Shown in pieces: positions 25,508 to 34,137 of a stretch of 64,000 bases of DNA. The position numbers and the translations under genes were made by a program. The notes beneath the pieces are model-generated. The model worked only from the letters and a program-made list of their open reading frames with translations. It had not been told where the DNA came from and searched no databases. Origin of the DNA: Bin5 sp965200685 (GTDB taxonomy: Bacteria; Chloroflexota; Anaerolineae; Caldilineales; Caldilineaceae); contig OZ241379.1 of the NCBI GenBank assembly GCA_965200685.1, positions 4,092,001-4,156,000 of the forward strand, written 5' to 3'. The stretch's first letter is position 1, and each line of letters opens with the position of its first letter.

Positions 25508-26779
25508 ATGGCAACCGATACAGACATCACACAACTGGCCCTTCACGGCGGCCCGGCCATCAGGAACACGCCCTTTCCGGCCCGAGGACACATAGGGGAA
25601 GAGGAAAAAGCCGCGGTCAATGCCTATTTTGAACAGGTCATCAGCTCAGGGGTACTCACACCCTATCAAGGTGACGCAGAAACTGCCTATTGCACGGAGT
25701 TTACAGCCTATTTGAATGACGGATGCGGATACGCCGACGCAGTCAGTTCGGGGTCAGCAGCTATCTACGTGGCGTTGAAGGCCTTGCAGCTTGAGGCTTT
25801 CAGCGAGGTCATCATCGGGTCCTTCACCGACCCCGGCGGCATGATGCCCATTCCCTTGCTCAACTTGATCCCTATGATCGCTGACTCGGCTGCGGGCAGT
25901 TATAACAGCGGCCCGCAGCAGATCGAGGCACTGATCTCACCCCGCACCAGTGCCATTGTCGTGCCCCACATCGGCGGCGAACCAGCCGACATCCCACATA
26001 TCGCCGCGCTGGCCCGTCAACATGGTATCCCTCTGCTTGAGGATTGCGCCCAGGCCCACGGGGCCACATATAACGGACAGATGGCCGGTACCTTTGGCGA
26101 TATTGCCGTCTTTTCCACCATGTCCGGCAAGCACCATAGTTCCGGGGCCCAAGGTGGTATGGTCTACACCCAAGATGAAGCTCTCTATCAGGAAGTACGG
26201 CGGCTGGCTGACCGGGGGAAACCGTACTTCTTAGGGGAAGACGCCAGCAATGTACAGGCATCGTTGAACTTCAACCAAACAGATCTGGCCGCTGTGATTG
26301 GACGCATACAACTACACAAATTGCCGGACATGCTTGAACGGCGGCGTTCAATTGCCGGGCAATTGATCGAAGGGATAGCAGACCTGAAGATGATTACCAT
26401 GCGGCAGACGGACCCGGGGATCGCATCCAGCTACTGGTTCCTGCCGGTAGCCTTTCATGCGGCCCAGGCCACATGCGACAAAGAGACATTCTGTGAGAGT
26501 TTGCGAGCCGAAGGCCTCGCACTGTTTACCGACTACCGCTACGGGATGCCTCACCGCCAGAAATGGTTTGTCGAACGCCGAATCTTTGGGAACAGTGGTT
26601 ATCCCTGGGCCAGCCCGGACTATCATGGTAACCCGGATCGGGATTTCCCTTGCCCGAATGCCCAAGCCATGCTGGATAGCCATTTTATTGTGTCGTTTCA
26701 CGAAAATTGGGGTGTGCAAGATGTGGATGACGCCCTCGCCATCTTCCACAAAGTCGCAGCGGCCTATACCCACCAGTAA
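25508..26779 (+). CDS. DegT/DnrJ/EryC1/StrS family PLP aminotransferase
   Basis: 423 residues of the sugar-aminotransferase fold. VSSGSAAIYVALKAL binds the PLP phosphate, LLEDCAQAHGATYNG carries the aspartate facing the pyridine nitrogen, and the PLP lysine is in FSTMSGKHHSSGAQGG (about residue 210). The family converts keto-sugars to amino-sugars, and some members act as dehydratases. It is in one run with the aldolase and lyase, and faces a convergent Gfo oxidoreductase that could supply a keto-sugar substrate, as in known oxidase/aminotransferase pairs; this is inference. Confidence 0.9.
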   Translation: MATDTDITQLALHGGPAIRNTPFPARGHIGEEEKAAVNAYFEQVISSGVLTPYQGDAETAYCTEFTAYLNDGCGYADAVSSGSAAIYVALKALQLEAFSEVIIGSFTDPGGMMPIPLLNLIPMIADSAAGSYNSGPQQIEALISPRTSAIVVPHIGGEPADIPHIAALARQHGIPLLEDCAQAHGATYNGQMAGTFGDIAVFSTMSGKHHSSGAQGGMVYTQDEALYQEVRRLADRGKPYFLGEDASNVQASLNFNQTDLAAVIGRIQLHKLPDMLERRRSIAGQLIEGIADLKMITMRQTDPGIASSYWFLPVAFHAAQATCDKETFCESLRAEGLALFTDYRYGMPHRQKWFVERRIFGNSGYPWASPDYHGNPDRDFPCPNAQAMLDSHFIVSFHENWGVQDVDDALAIFHKVAAAYTHQ

Positions 26780-26798
26780 GGTCAAGGCCCCGCTCGGT

Positions 26799-27821
26799 CT
26801 ATTCATTCCCCCAAGGGAAAGAGGGAATCCGCAGGTCTCGCTGCGCGGCCGGCAGCACAATCCGCCTACCCTGTTGGGAATGGGAAAGATGAAAGGCAAA
26901 GCCGATCTCCGTGGCATGGCGGGCCTCTTCCACATCACAGGCCGTCTTCCCGCCGCTGGCAATCGCTTTGACCAAATCCCGCACAATAGCCTGCCCTGAT
27001 GGAAAGTCACCAAGCGGTTGGGGAATGTCCAGTTCTTGAGGTGGTCGGGTGTCGTACTGCCACAGGTAGGCCTGGCGAGCATCATCCAGAATCAAGAGGC
27101 GTCCCTGGTCCCCCATGACATCAAAGGCTGGGCTCCGCCCTCCATCCGGCGTGAAATACATTGTAATCTCCCCCTCCAGCCCGACCTGGCCGCGGCCCGG
27201 TGGATCCAAATGTCGCCGGGAATCAGCGGCTTCGCCGGCCAGATCATCCACAAACCCACTCACCCAGCGCGGTTCAGGGTTGCCGACCAACAGCAGGGCA
27301 GCATCATACCAGTGACAGCCATGGTTGATCAGGTTGGGGAGGCCGTAGACGGTCAACGATTGCACAGTGCCCACAATACCATCGGCGACCAACTGGGCCA
27401 GATAGCGGTAGGAACGGAACCAGTGGCGGTCCAGCCCAAAGGCCAGGGGAACCCCGGCCATGCGGCAGGCATCCAAGAGCCGGTCGGCCTCTGTCAAGCT
27501 GGTAGCCAAGGGTTTGTCACTCAGAATCCCTTGTATGCCGGCCGCGACAGCCTCTTGGATCTGCTCAGCATGCATGGTCTGACGGGTGGCAACGCAGAGG
27601 ATATCGGGCTGCTCCTGTTGCAGCATGCGGCTGAAATCGTCATAGGCCGGGATCTGCGCGCCCCAGCAGTCCACAAACGCCCGCCGGGTGTCGGCTCCCC
27701 GATCAAAAATAGCGATGATGTCGGTCTCAGGCAGCGCATCAAACGCCGAAGCCCAGTTGTGGTTGGCCGGCTTCTTGTCAAGCATGCGATGGCAGCCGGC
27801 AATGGCAACCCGATAGGTCAT
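26799..27821 (-). CDS. Gfo/Idh/MocA family oxidoreductase
   Basis: 340 residues. N-terminus YRVAIAGCHRMLDKKPANHN has a modified glycine loop. The signature is SDKPLATSLTEADRLLDAC (about residue 95), and the substrate domain has LINHGCHWYDAALLL. Convergent with the DegT gene, 19 bases apart. The lack of a neighbour on its own strand means it is probably transcribed alone, with an upstream region (27822-27876) that carries a copy of the dispersed GGCCTGTGG/CTGCAGTT intergenic motif. Confidence 0.9.
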   Translation of the reverse strand: MTYRVAIAGCHRMLDKKPANHNWASAFDALPETDIIAIFDRGADTRRAFVDCWGAQIPAYDDFSRMLQQEQPDILCVATRQTMHAEQIQEAVAAGIQGILSDKPLATSLTEADRLLDACRMAGVPLAFGLDRHWFRSYRYLAQLVADGIVGTVQSLTVYGLPNLINHGCHWYDAALLLVGNPEPRWVSGFVDDLAGEAADSRRHLDPPGRGQVGLEGEITMYFTPDGGRSPAFDVMGDQGRLLILDDARQAYLWQYDTRPPQELDIPQPLGDFPSGQAIVRDLVKAIASGGKTACDVEEARHATEIGFAFHLSHSQQGRRIVLPAAQRDLRIPSFPWGNE

Positions 27822-27876
27822 GGGAACGCTCCTCCAAACACCAGTGGCTCATCATTGCAGTTTCACAGGCCACAGA

Positions 27877-29676
27877 TCACTGCAGTTGAATGCGACCATC
27901 CTGGAGTTCGTATACATTGGTGGCAAAATCGTCGCTGGCTGGGTCGTGGCTGGCCATCAATACAGTAATGCCTTTCTCTTGGACCAAGCGCGCGAAAAGT
28001 TGAAGGATCTGACGCCCTGTCTCACTGTCCAAGTCGCTGGTTGGCTCGTCAGCGATGAGGATACGCGGCCCATGGGCCAAAGCACGGGCAATCGACAGGC
28101 GCTGTTGCTGGCCGCCCGACATTTCAAAGGGCCGATGGTCGGCCCAGCGACTCAGCCCCACCAAGGAGAGACAGTAGGCAGCCCGGCGGTGCCGTTCCCC
28201 AGCCGACGTGCCGAGAATCCGCAAGACCATCTCTACATTTTCTTGGGCTGATAGGGTGGGGATCAGCGAGAAGGTCTGGAAGACAAACCCGAGAGAAATC
28301 TGCCGCAACAGAGCACGTTCATCCGCAGAAAGCCGGTTGACATCCTGGCCAAAGAGGGCGACCCGGCCCGCTGTGGGCGTGTCCAAGCTACCGATTAGAT
28401 TGAGCAGCGTGGTCTTGCCTGATCCGGAACGGCCGCGAAAGAGAACAAACCCACCGGCTGGGATGGCCAGGTCAATGCCGCGCAGAGCATGTACAGATTG
28501 ATCCCCGACTGTATACATGCGCTGCAGCTCGGAAACCTCCACAGCCGCCACTGTAGTGGTCTGGGGCCTGTGGTGTTGCTGGGCAGGGGTCCCTGGCCGC
28601 GAGTCACTGATATCCCAAGGAGTGACCACAGATTTCTCAGAGACAGCAGTCCGCAAATCTACACCCGGCCTACGTCGCCACAGCCGACGCCACCAAGTGG
28701 TCGGTTGATGTGGGATCGGGTCCTGGTCGATGGTGGGGACATCTTCCCCTCCTTGGGGGAGATTGCGTTCCTGGGCCTGGCGCACTAGGATACCGCCTTC
28801 AACTAGCTGCACGACTGCCCTGCGGCCAATGCCGCGCTGCTCCAAGTACTCTTGTGGCATCTGCAGCCGACCGGCTGCATCCAGCACCACCCGTTCTTCC
28901 AACGAAGGCAGCGCTAAGGTCTGCTGTGTACTGATTTCTGTCATTGCCGCATTGGCAACAGGGGCCTGGCGTACTGTTTCCGTACTGGTTTTGCCATCTC
29001 TGATGCTGATGACCCGGTCAACCACATGTGCGATATCCCGATCATGGCTGACGATGATACAGGTCAAGTGGAAACGCTGGCTCAGAGTGCGAAAGAGCTG
29101 CCAGATCTGCTGTGCCGTGACCGAATCGACCTCCCCTGTTGGTTCGTCGGCCAGCAAGAGCTGCGGCTGGTTGGCCAATGCCACCGCGATGGCGACCCGC
29201 TGCTGTTGGCCGCCGGAGAGTTGGTCCAGACGATGCTGGCTGTGGCCCAGTAGGCCGACCGCATCGAGTAGGTCTCGCGCCCGCCGTGCCGGATGGCTTG
29301 GACGCACACGCGCCGCGATCATCGGCAGCTCCACATTCTCCTGCGCGGTCAGATAGGGCAACAGGTTGCGAGCCGATTGCTGCCAGACAAAGCCAACATC
29401 ATGCAGTCGATAGTCTTCCAACTCCTTATCCCCTGCTTTCAGAAGATTGCGCTTGCCTACCCGAATCTGGCCAGCGGACGGACGGTCCAGGCCGCCGATG
29501 ATATTCAACAGCGTTGATTTGCCACTGCCGCTGGCCCCGATAATCGCCATCATCTCACCACGGCCGATCTCCAGATCCAGCCCCTGCAGGGCCACCACCT
29601 CCAACTCATCAACCTGGTAGATCTTAACCAGATTCTCGCAAACAACCAACGGTATACTCGGTTCTGGGGTATTCAT
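27877..29676 (-). CDS. Tandem ABC ATPase (two ATPase domains) with AbrB-like linker
   Basis: 599 residues. ABC domain 1 spans about 8-230 (GASGSGKSTLLNIIGG, LSGGQQQRVAIAVALA, LLLADEPTGEVDS). Domain 2 spans about 375-599 (RGRSGSGKTTLLNLIG, MSGGQQQRLSIARALA, ILIADEPTSDLDSETG). Both are of the MacB/LolD class that works with FtsX permeases. Between them, near residues 255-295, VVLDAAGRLQMPQEYLEQRG followed by a valine-rich VEGGILVRQA resembles a SpoVT/AbrB swapped-hairpin domain. Part of the linker DNA (around 28562-28615) looks like the dispersed intergenic element of this genome. It pairs with the permease gene directly upstream. Confidence 0.9.
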   Translation of the reverse strand: MNTPEPSIPLVVCENLVKIYQVDELEVVALQGLDLEIGRGEMMAIIGASGSGKSTLLNIIGGLDRPSAGQIRVGKRNLLKAGDKELEDYRLHDVGFVWQQSARNLLPYLTAQENVELPMIAARVRPSHPARRARDLLDAVGLLGHSQHRLDQLSGGQQQRVAIAVALANQPQLLLADEPTGEVDSVTAQQIWQLFRTLSQRFHLTCIIVSHDRDIAHVVDRVISIRDGKTSTETVRQAPVANAAMTEISTQQTLALPSLEERVVLDAAGRLQMPQEYLEQRGIGRRAVVQLVEGGILVRQAQERNLPQGGEDVPTIDQDPIPHQPTTWWRRLWRRRPGVDLRTAVSEKSVVTPWDISDSRPGTPAQQHHRPQTTTVAAVEVSELQRMYTVGDQSVHALRGIDLAIPAGGFVLFRGRSGSGKTTLLNLIGSLDTPTAGRVALFGQDVNRLSADERALLRQISLGFVFQTFSLIPTLSAQENVEMVLRILGTSAGERHRRAAYCLSLVGLSRWADHRPFEMSGGQQQRLSIARALAHGPRILIADEPTSDLDSETGRQILQLFARLVQEKGITVLMASHDPASDDFATNVYELQDGRIQLQ

Positions 29677-29700
29677 TGTTTCATTTCAAGGAAAGGCAGT

Positions 29701-32589
29701 TTACTCCCGTTGCCCCATACGTAGAACTTGGAAGAGATCCCGTCTCGTGATCCAATAGAGGATAATCGCCTGGGAGCCTAACAGCGCGCTGCCGAAGATC
29801 AGAGCCAGCAGGCCGATCTGCCCCCAGGCTACATGACGGACAAAGGGCGGTAACGCGAAGATTGGATCACCACTTACCCGAAAGAACGGCACAAAGAGAT
29901 AGGCCGTGGCAATGCCGATCCCTACCCCACAGAAAACACCGAAAAGGATCACCCCCAGATATTCCACCCCAACCATCGCTAGGACCTGTCGGGTCTTGAG
30001 GCCCACAGCACGCAACACACTGATCTGTTGCAGCCGACCCTGGAGAGACGCATAGGTGTAGACCAATAGCCCCAGACTGGCTAAAAGAGTGGAGGCGAAA
30101 AAGCCAACCGACAGGATGCCATAGAGGCCGATCCGTTCCACCCGTTCCTCGTCCAGTGTTAGAAGGGAACGCGCGTCCCGGATCTGGATTGGCCAGATGC
30201 CGAGTTCTACCAGATGATCCACAATAGTTTGGGGCGTAGCATCATCGTTCGTCTTCATCCAAATCTGGTGAAGACTTTCATCACCAACCTGTTCAAACAC
30301 ATAGTTTAGATTGCCAACAAAGACCTCTGTATCCTGGGGATAGGCGGTGGGGAAATAGTCGTATACCCCAACGATCATGAACTCGTGTTCAAAGGAGCCG
30401 TAGTTGATCGAAATATCCAGTGTTGTCGTCTGGCCTTCCAGGAGCCGGCTGCGCTGTAAAAAGTTGCGCGAAACCAGAATACCTTGGGGATACATGCCCA
30501 GCCGATTCATCAGGTCGCCTAGGGATGCCTGGTTGAAATCCGAGCGATGAAAGGCGACCCGTGGGAAGTCGAAACGGTCGATCCCAAGAAAGACAGCGTC
30601 AATCCGCCGGGATACGCTGGTATCGGCCTTAAAGACGGCGACGCGGGTCGCATCCTCCACACCGGGAATCCCCAGATAGTCAGCAACTGGCAACAGCCAA
30701 GCACTGATCACCTCCGGATTTGGCTCTTCACCAAAGCTGGTTGGGCCCCCCATGGCTGGCGGCGGGATGCCCTGTTGAAAGCGGAAGTCAGCCCCGACTT
30801 GGTAGAAGATACGGTCAGCCAGCCACTGATCTAAGCTGAGAGCCATGGACGCGTAGAAAGCACCAAGGCTGAGACAGACCATGGTCAGGAAGAGGCTGCC
30901 GGCGTAATGTGTGCCCTGTCGGTGCAATTGGGTGAGCCCCATATAGGCAACGAAAGAACGCAACCTGTTGCCCAGCCGGTCTAGCGGGCCCATAAGCAGC
31001 GGAAAGAGATGGGTCAGGATCAGGGCGGAGGTAAAGACAAACAGAGAAGGGGCAAGAAGCAAAAGCGGGTCCCGAAACGGGTCGCCGCTTGGCTCCCAGC
31101 CGATGATGCCAAGGGTGCCACGCTGGCTTAACTGCTGATAAGCGTAATAGGTGAGGGCAATGAACGCGCCATCACCGACAAGCAGCAGGGTGGTAATGGC
31201 GGCACTAGGGCGCGAGCGATTGCGTAGGTGTTGGACGATGCCACCCCGGGCGGCCCGCAATGCAGGCAGCCCACGGGCCAAGGCCAGCAGCAGGAGGGCC
31301 AGGCCGATGAGCCGCCAGTCCACTTCCAGCAGAGTGGCCGGGATACCAGAACGCCGGGTGAAGATGAGGAAGCCTGAGGCCAGGCCCATAGTGCGCGCCA
31401 TAAGATAGCCCGCGCCCAGGCCCAGAGGCAAGCCGATTGCCACCAGCAAAAACGTTTCAAGCAGAATCAAGAAGGCCACAAACCGACGGCCTGCCCCGCG
31501 TGAGGAGAGGATCGCCACCTCCTCTCGCTGAAATTGGGCTGTCACATGCGAAAGCATCCACAGGAAAAAGAGCAGCAAGCCCAGGGCCGGCAGGCTGAAC
31601 CCAACCAATAGAGCCGCAAGACTGGCCCTGCGCTGCAGGTAGCGGTTCAATGGCATCTCCGGCGAGACATCCATCTTCACGCCGGGGAAGCGTAGGTCCG
31701 CGCGGCTGGGGACCCGGCCCAACCCATTGGCCACAGAATCAGCCTGATAGAGAAGCATGGCATCTTCATCCGGGCTTAGATACCAGACCGCGATCCCTGT
31801 CTTGCGGCTGAGGACAGGTTCCACAGAACGCCGGTAGACGGTATCGGTCACTAGCAGCAACTTCTGCCAGGATATAGTCGTGGCCGTCCAGTAGAAATCA
31901 GATGGGTCGGCTTCTTGCCAGATGCCAGCGATGATCATGGGGATCGAGCGGCCGGAGCTACCATCGAGCATCTGGTAGGTTTCGCCGACCTGAACCCCCA
32001 GCTCAACAGCCTTGTCTTCATATAACCAGACGGGCACAGAGCCTTCGTTGCTTTCCTCCCCATAGGGGCGGCCCTCTACAATGGCGATGCGTTCTTGGAT
32101 GTCGGTAACGACCGCAAATTGCACATTCTCGGCGATGACATTGTCTTTGATATCACTGTAACGGGTATCCCCGGCCAGAGGTTGGATGGTCATGCCCGGA
32201 CTCGCCACATAGGTGAGGGTATCGGCAACGGCAAGGCCGGTCTCATTGACTACAATCTGGAGAAAGTCGTCCTCAAGGCCGAGGGCATCATCCAAAGAGA
32301 GAGCACTTTGTTTGGGGACAATGTAGTAGAAGCGCATTGTCAAGGGCGGCCGCCGGAAGGCACTGCTAATGGCAGCCAGCTCGTCCTGGAGTAGCAGGTA
32401 GCTGACCCCTTGGGAGAAGACTGGGATACTGACAACCATGCCTATGGCCAGCACGATGCTCAACAAGGAAAGCAGGGTCAGGCTGGGCCGGCTGGAGAGG
32501 CGGCGCAGGGCCAGGCCGAGAAGAAGGAGGGGAACTGCGCCTGTGGTGTTGCTCACGGGTTGCTTGTTATCGTCCAACGATACTCTCAC
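29701..32589 (-). CDS. FtsX-family ABC transporter permease
   Basis: 962 residues. One N-terminal membrane helix (LLLLGLALRRL...VSIPVF) is followed by a large extracytoplasmic domain (about 60-330). Next comes a cluster of membrane helices with a first FtsX core (about 340-480), a second periplasmic-type domain, and a second FtsX core at the C-terminus (about 830-950, FFASTLLASLGLLVYTYASL). This duplicated layout is that of large MacB/DUF214-type export permeases. Its start overlaps the adaptor gene by 23 bases, and the ATPase gene follows 24 bases after its stop. Confidence 0.9.
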   Translation of the reverse strand: MRVSLDDNKQPVSNTTGAVPLLLLGLALRRLSSRPSLTLLSLLSIVLAIGMVVSIPVFSQGVSYLLLQDELAAISSAFRRPPLTMRFYYIVPKQSALSLDDALGLEDDFLQIVVNETGLAVADTLTYVASPGMTIQPLAGDTRYSDIKDNVIAENVQFAVVTDIQERIAIVEGRPYGEESNEGSVPVWLYEDKAVELGVQVGETYQMLDGSSGRSIPMIIAGIWQEADPSDFYWTATTISWQKLLLVTDTVYRRSVEPVLSRKTGIAVWYLSPDEDAMLLYQADSVANGLGRVPSRADLRFPGVKMDVSPEMPLNRYLQRRASLAALLVGFSLPALGLLLFFLWMLSHVTAQFQREEVAILSSRGAGRRFVAFLILLETFLLVAIGLPLGLGAGYLMARTMGLASGFLIFTRRSGIPATLLEVDWRLIGLALLLLALARGLPALRAARGGIVQHLRNRSRPSAAITTLLLVGDGAFIALTYYAYQQLSQRGTLGIIGWEPSGDPFRDPLLLLAPSLFVFTSALILTHLFPLLMGPLDRLGNRLRSFVAYMGLTQLHRQGTHYAGSLFLTMVCLSLGAFYASMALSLDQWLADRIFYQVGADFRFQQGIPPPAMGGPTSFGEEPNPEVISAWLLPVADYLGIPGVEDATRVAVFKADTSVSRRIDAVFLGIDRFDFPRVAFHRSDFNQASLGDLMNRLGMYPQGILVSRNFLQRSRLLEGQTTTLDISINYGSFEHEFMIVGVYDYFPTAYPQDTEVFVGNLNYVFEQVGDESLHQIWMKTNDDATPQTIVDHLVELGIWPIQIRDARSLLTLDEERVERIGLYGILSVGFFASTLLASLGLLVYTYASLQGRLQQISVLRAVGLKTRQVLAMVGVEYLGVILFGVFCGVGIGIATAYLFVPFFRVSGDPIFALPPFVRHVAWGQIGLLALIFGSALLGSQAIILYWITRRDLFQVLRMGQRE

Positions 32590-33784
32590 CCTCGGTCAGG
32601 CCCTCCAGCACCTCCACCAGGCCTTGGCTCTCCAGGCCTGTGCGGATATCGATGCGGCGCTGCCGGTCGCCATCCTGGACGACCACAAATGTGCGGCCTC
32701 CAAAACGCCGGATGGCCGCATCGGCTAGCACGAGGGTATTCTCGCGCACGGCCGCCACGACCTCAATGTTGACGAACTCCCCGGCCACAAGTGGCGGATG
32801 GTCGCCCTCAATGGCAAGATGGATGGAGCCGGGAAATCCGGGCGCGAACCGGTCACCGGACGAGATCGACGGTAATTGGGACACACGGGCCGGGAAGGGC
32901 TGATCTTGTGCCCAACGATGGGTCACTGTAATCACTTGGCTGAGGACAAGGTCAGGCGCGCGGGCACTCTGGCTGGAGATGATCAACTCCACGGGTTGGG
33001 GTTCGGCGATAATCATGAAGGGCGAAAATGCTGGGATCTCCGCGCGACGTGTGGGCAGGTCCAGCGGGCTACGCATACTGTTTAACCCCACACCTATGGC
33101 CACAATCTGGCCGGCAAAGGGGGCGCGGATCTGCCGTTCCGCGACCTGCCGTTCTAAGGCAGATAGCACCAGGTCCGCGCGCGCGACCGCTTGAATCAGG
33201 GAAGGGTCAACCCGGCTCTCTACCTCGCGCCGGTTCAATTGGGCCAGTTCGAGTTGTACTTCCTGCAGCGCAATTGCGGTGGCATTGCCCGACTGCCTCG
33301 CCTGTTCCAACAACAGTTCTGCCTGACGCACCTTCAACTGTGCTCTCTCTAGGTTGAACTGTTGCTCATCTTCATAGACAAACAGGATGCTCTCGGCTTT
33401 GGCACGCTCGAGCTGGGCCTGGTCCAATGCCTCCAGCAAGTCAGGCATAATCAATTCTGCCAGAAGATCGCCAGCGTTGACCGTATCTCCTTCCTGCACA
33501 TGAATCGCGGCCAATTGGCCATCCACACGAAAGGCGAGGGGCTGCCAACGGAGCGGTGCCACTTCCGCGATCAGTTGAAACCGGTCCACCACAGTACCAC
33601 GGGAGACCGTATAGCTCTCCTGTTCCGAAAGCACAGGCGTTGGCCATGGTGTGGGGGTCGGCACAACACGGACAGGCGCGAAGCAGCCCGCGAGCAGAGG
33701 CAAGACCAGCAATAGCAAAGGCCAGGGCCGATAGGGTCTACAGGCCAGCCCAGTACCATGCAGTAGATGCTGCCACCACGCCAT
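32567..33784 (-). CDS. HlyD/MacA-type membrane fusion lipoprotein
   Basis: About 405 residues from the ATG at 33784, which places a lipoprotein signal (PLLLLVLPLLAGC) near the N-terminus; the frame stays open to 33910, giving an unlikely 42-residue extension. The lipoyl/barrel-sandwich half is QLAAIHVQEGDTVNAGDLLAEL, followed by an alpha hairpin (about 120-200) and the second half QIRAPFAGQIVAIGVG. It links the ABC permease to the outside and may bind substrate. First gene of the three-gene export operon. Confidence 0.88.
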   Translation of the reverse strand: MAWWQHLLHGTGLACRPYRPWPLLLLVLPLLAGCFAPVRVVPTPTPWPTPVLSEQESYTVSRGTVVDRFQLIAEVAPLRWQPLAFRVDGQLAAIHVQEGDTVNAGDLLAELIMPDLLEALDQAQLERAKAESILFVYEDEQQFNLERAQLKVRQAELLLEQARQSGNATAIALQEVQLELAQLNRREVESRVDPSLIQAVARADLVLSALERQVAERQIRAPFAGQIVAIGVGLNSMRSPLDLPTRRAEIPAFSPFMIIAEPQPVELIISSQSARAPDLVLSQVITVTHRWAQDQPFPARVSQLPSISSGDRFAPGFPGSIHLAIEGDHPPLVAGEFVNIEVVAAVRENTLVLADAAIRRFGGRTFVVVQDGDRQRRIDIRTGLESQGLVEVLEGLTEGESIVGR

Positions 33785-34137
33785 CTGCGGCCTGGTGTGG
33801 TTCAAAGTAGTCGGTTTTGGGTGCCGCCGTAGCGGCCATAAATTCTGTGACGGGAAGCCGAACATCTCAATAAAGCCACTGGAGAAGAAGACGTGCGCGG
33901 AACAGCCCACTCTATCACAACAATTCTAGCGGAAAATACGATCATTGTCAACCCGATACACTCGGTTGTTTTCTTTGCCTCCTTACGTTACAATCCCTCT
34001 GTCTGTACACTACTGCAATGGCCAGTTAAAAACAGACGCTTGCAGTTACCGCTACTGGGCAACCTTGTGTTATCCTAGATATGATGTCTGTATCCAGTAT
34101 TGGGCCAATATCCTGCTATCCCTGTATCCTATCAAAC
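33785..34137. other. Intergenic region with candidate promoter
   Basis: A 353-base gap between divergent genes. The plus strand holds TTGTTT (33966-33971), 17 bases, TACAAT (33989-33994), a candidate promoter for the restriction gene. Further on, CACTACTGCAATGGCCAGTT belongs to the dispersed intergenic motif family. No gene is seen. Confidence 0.5.
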
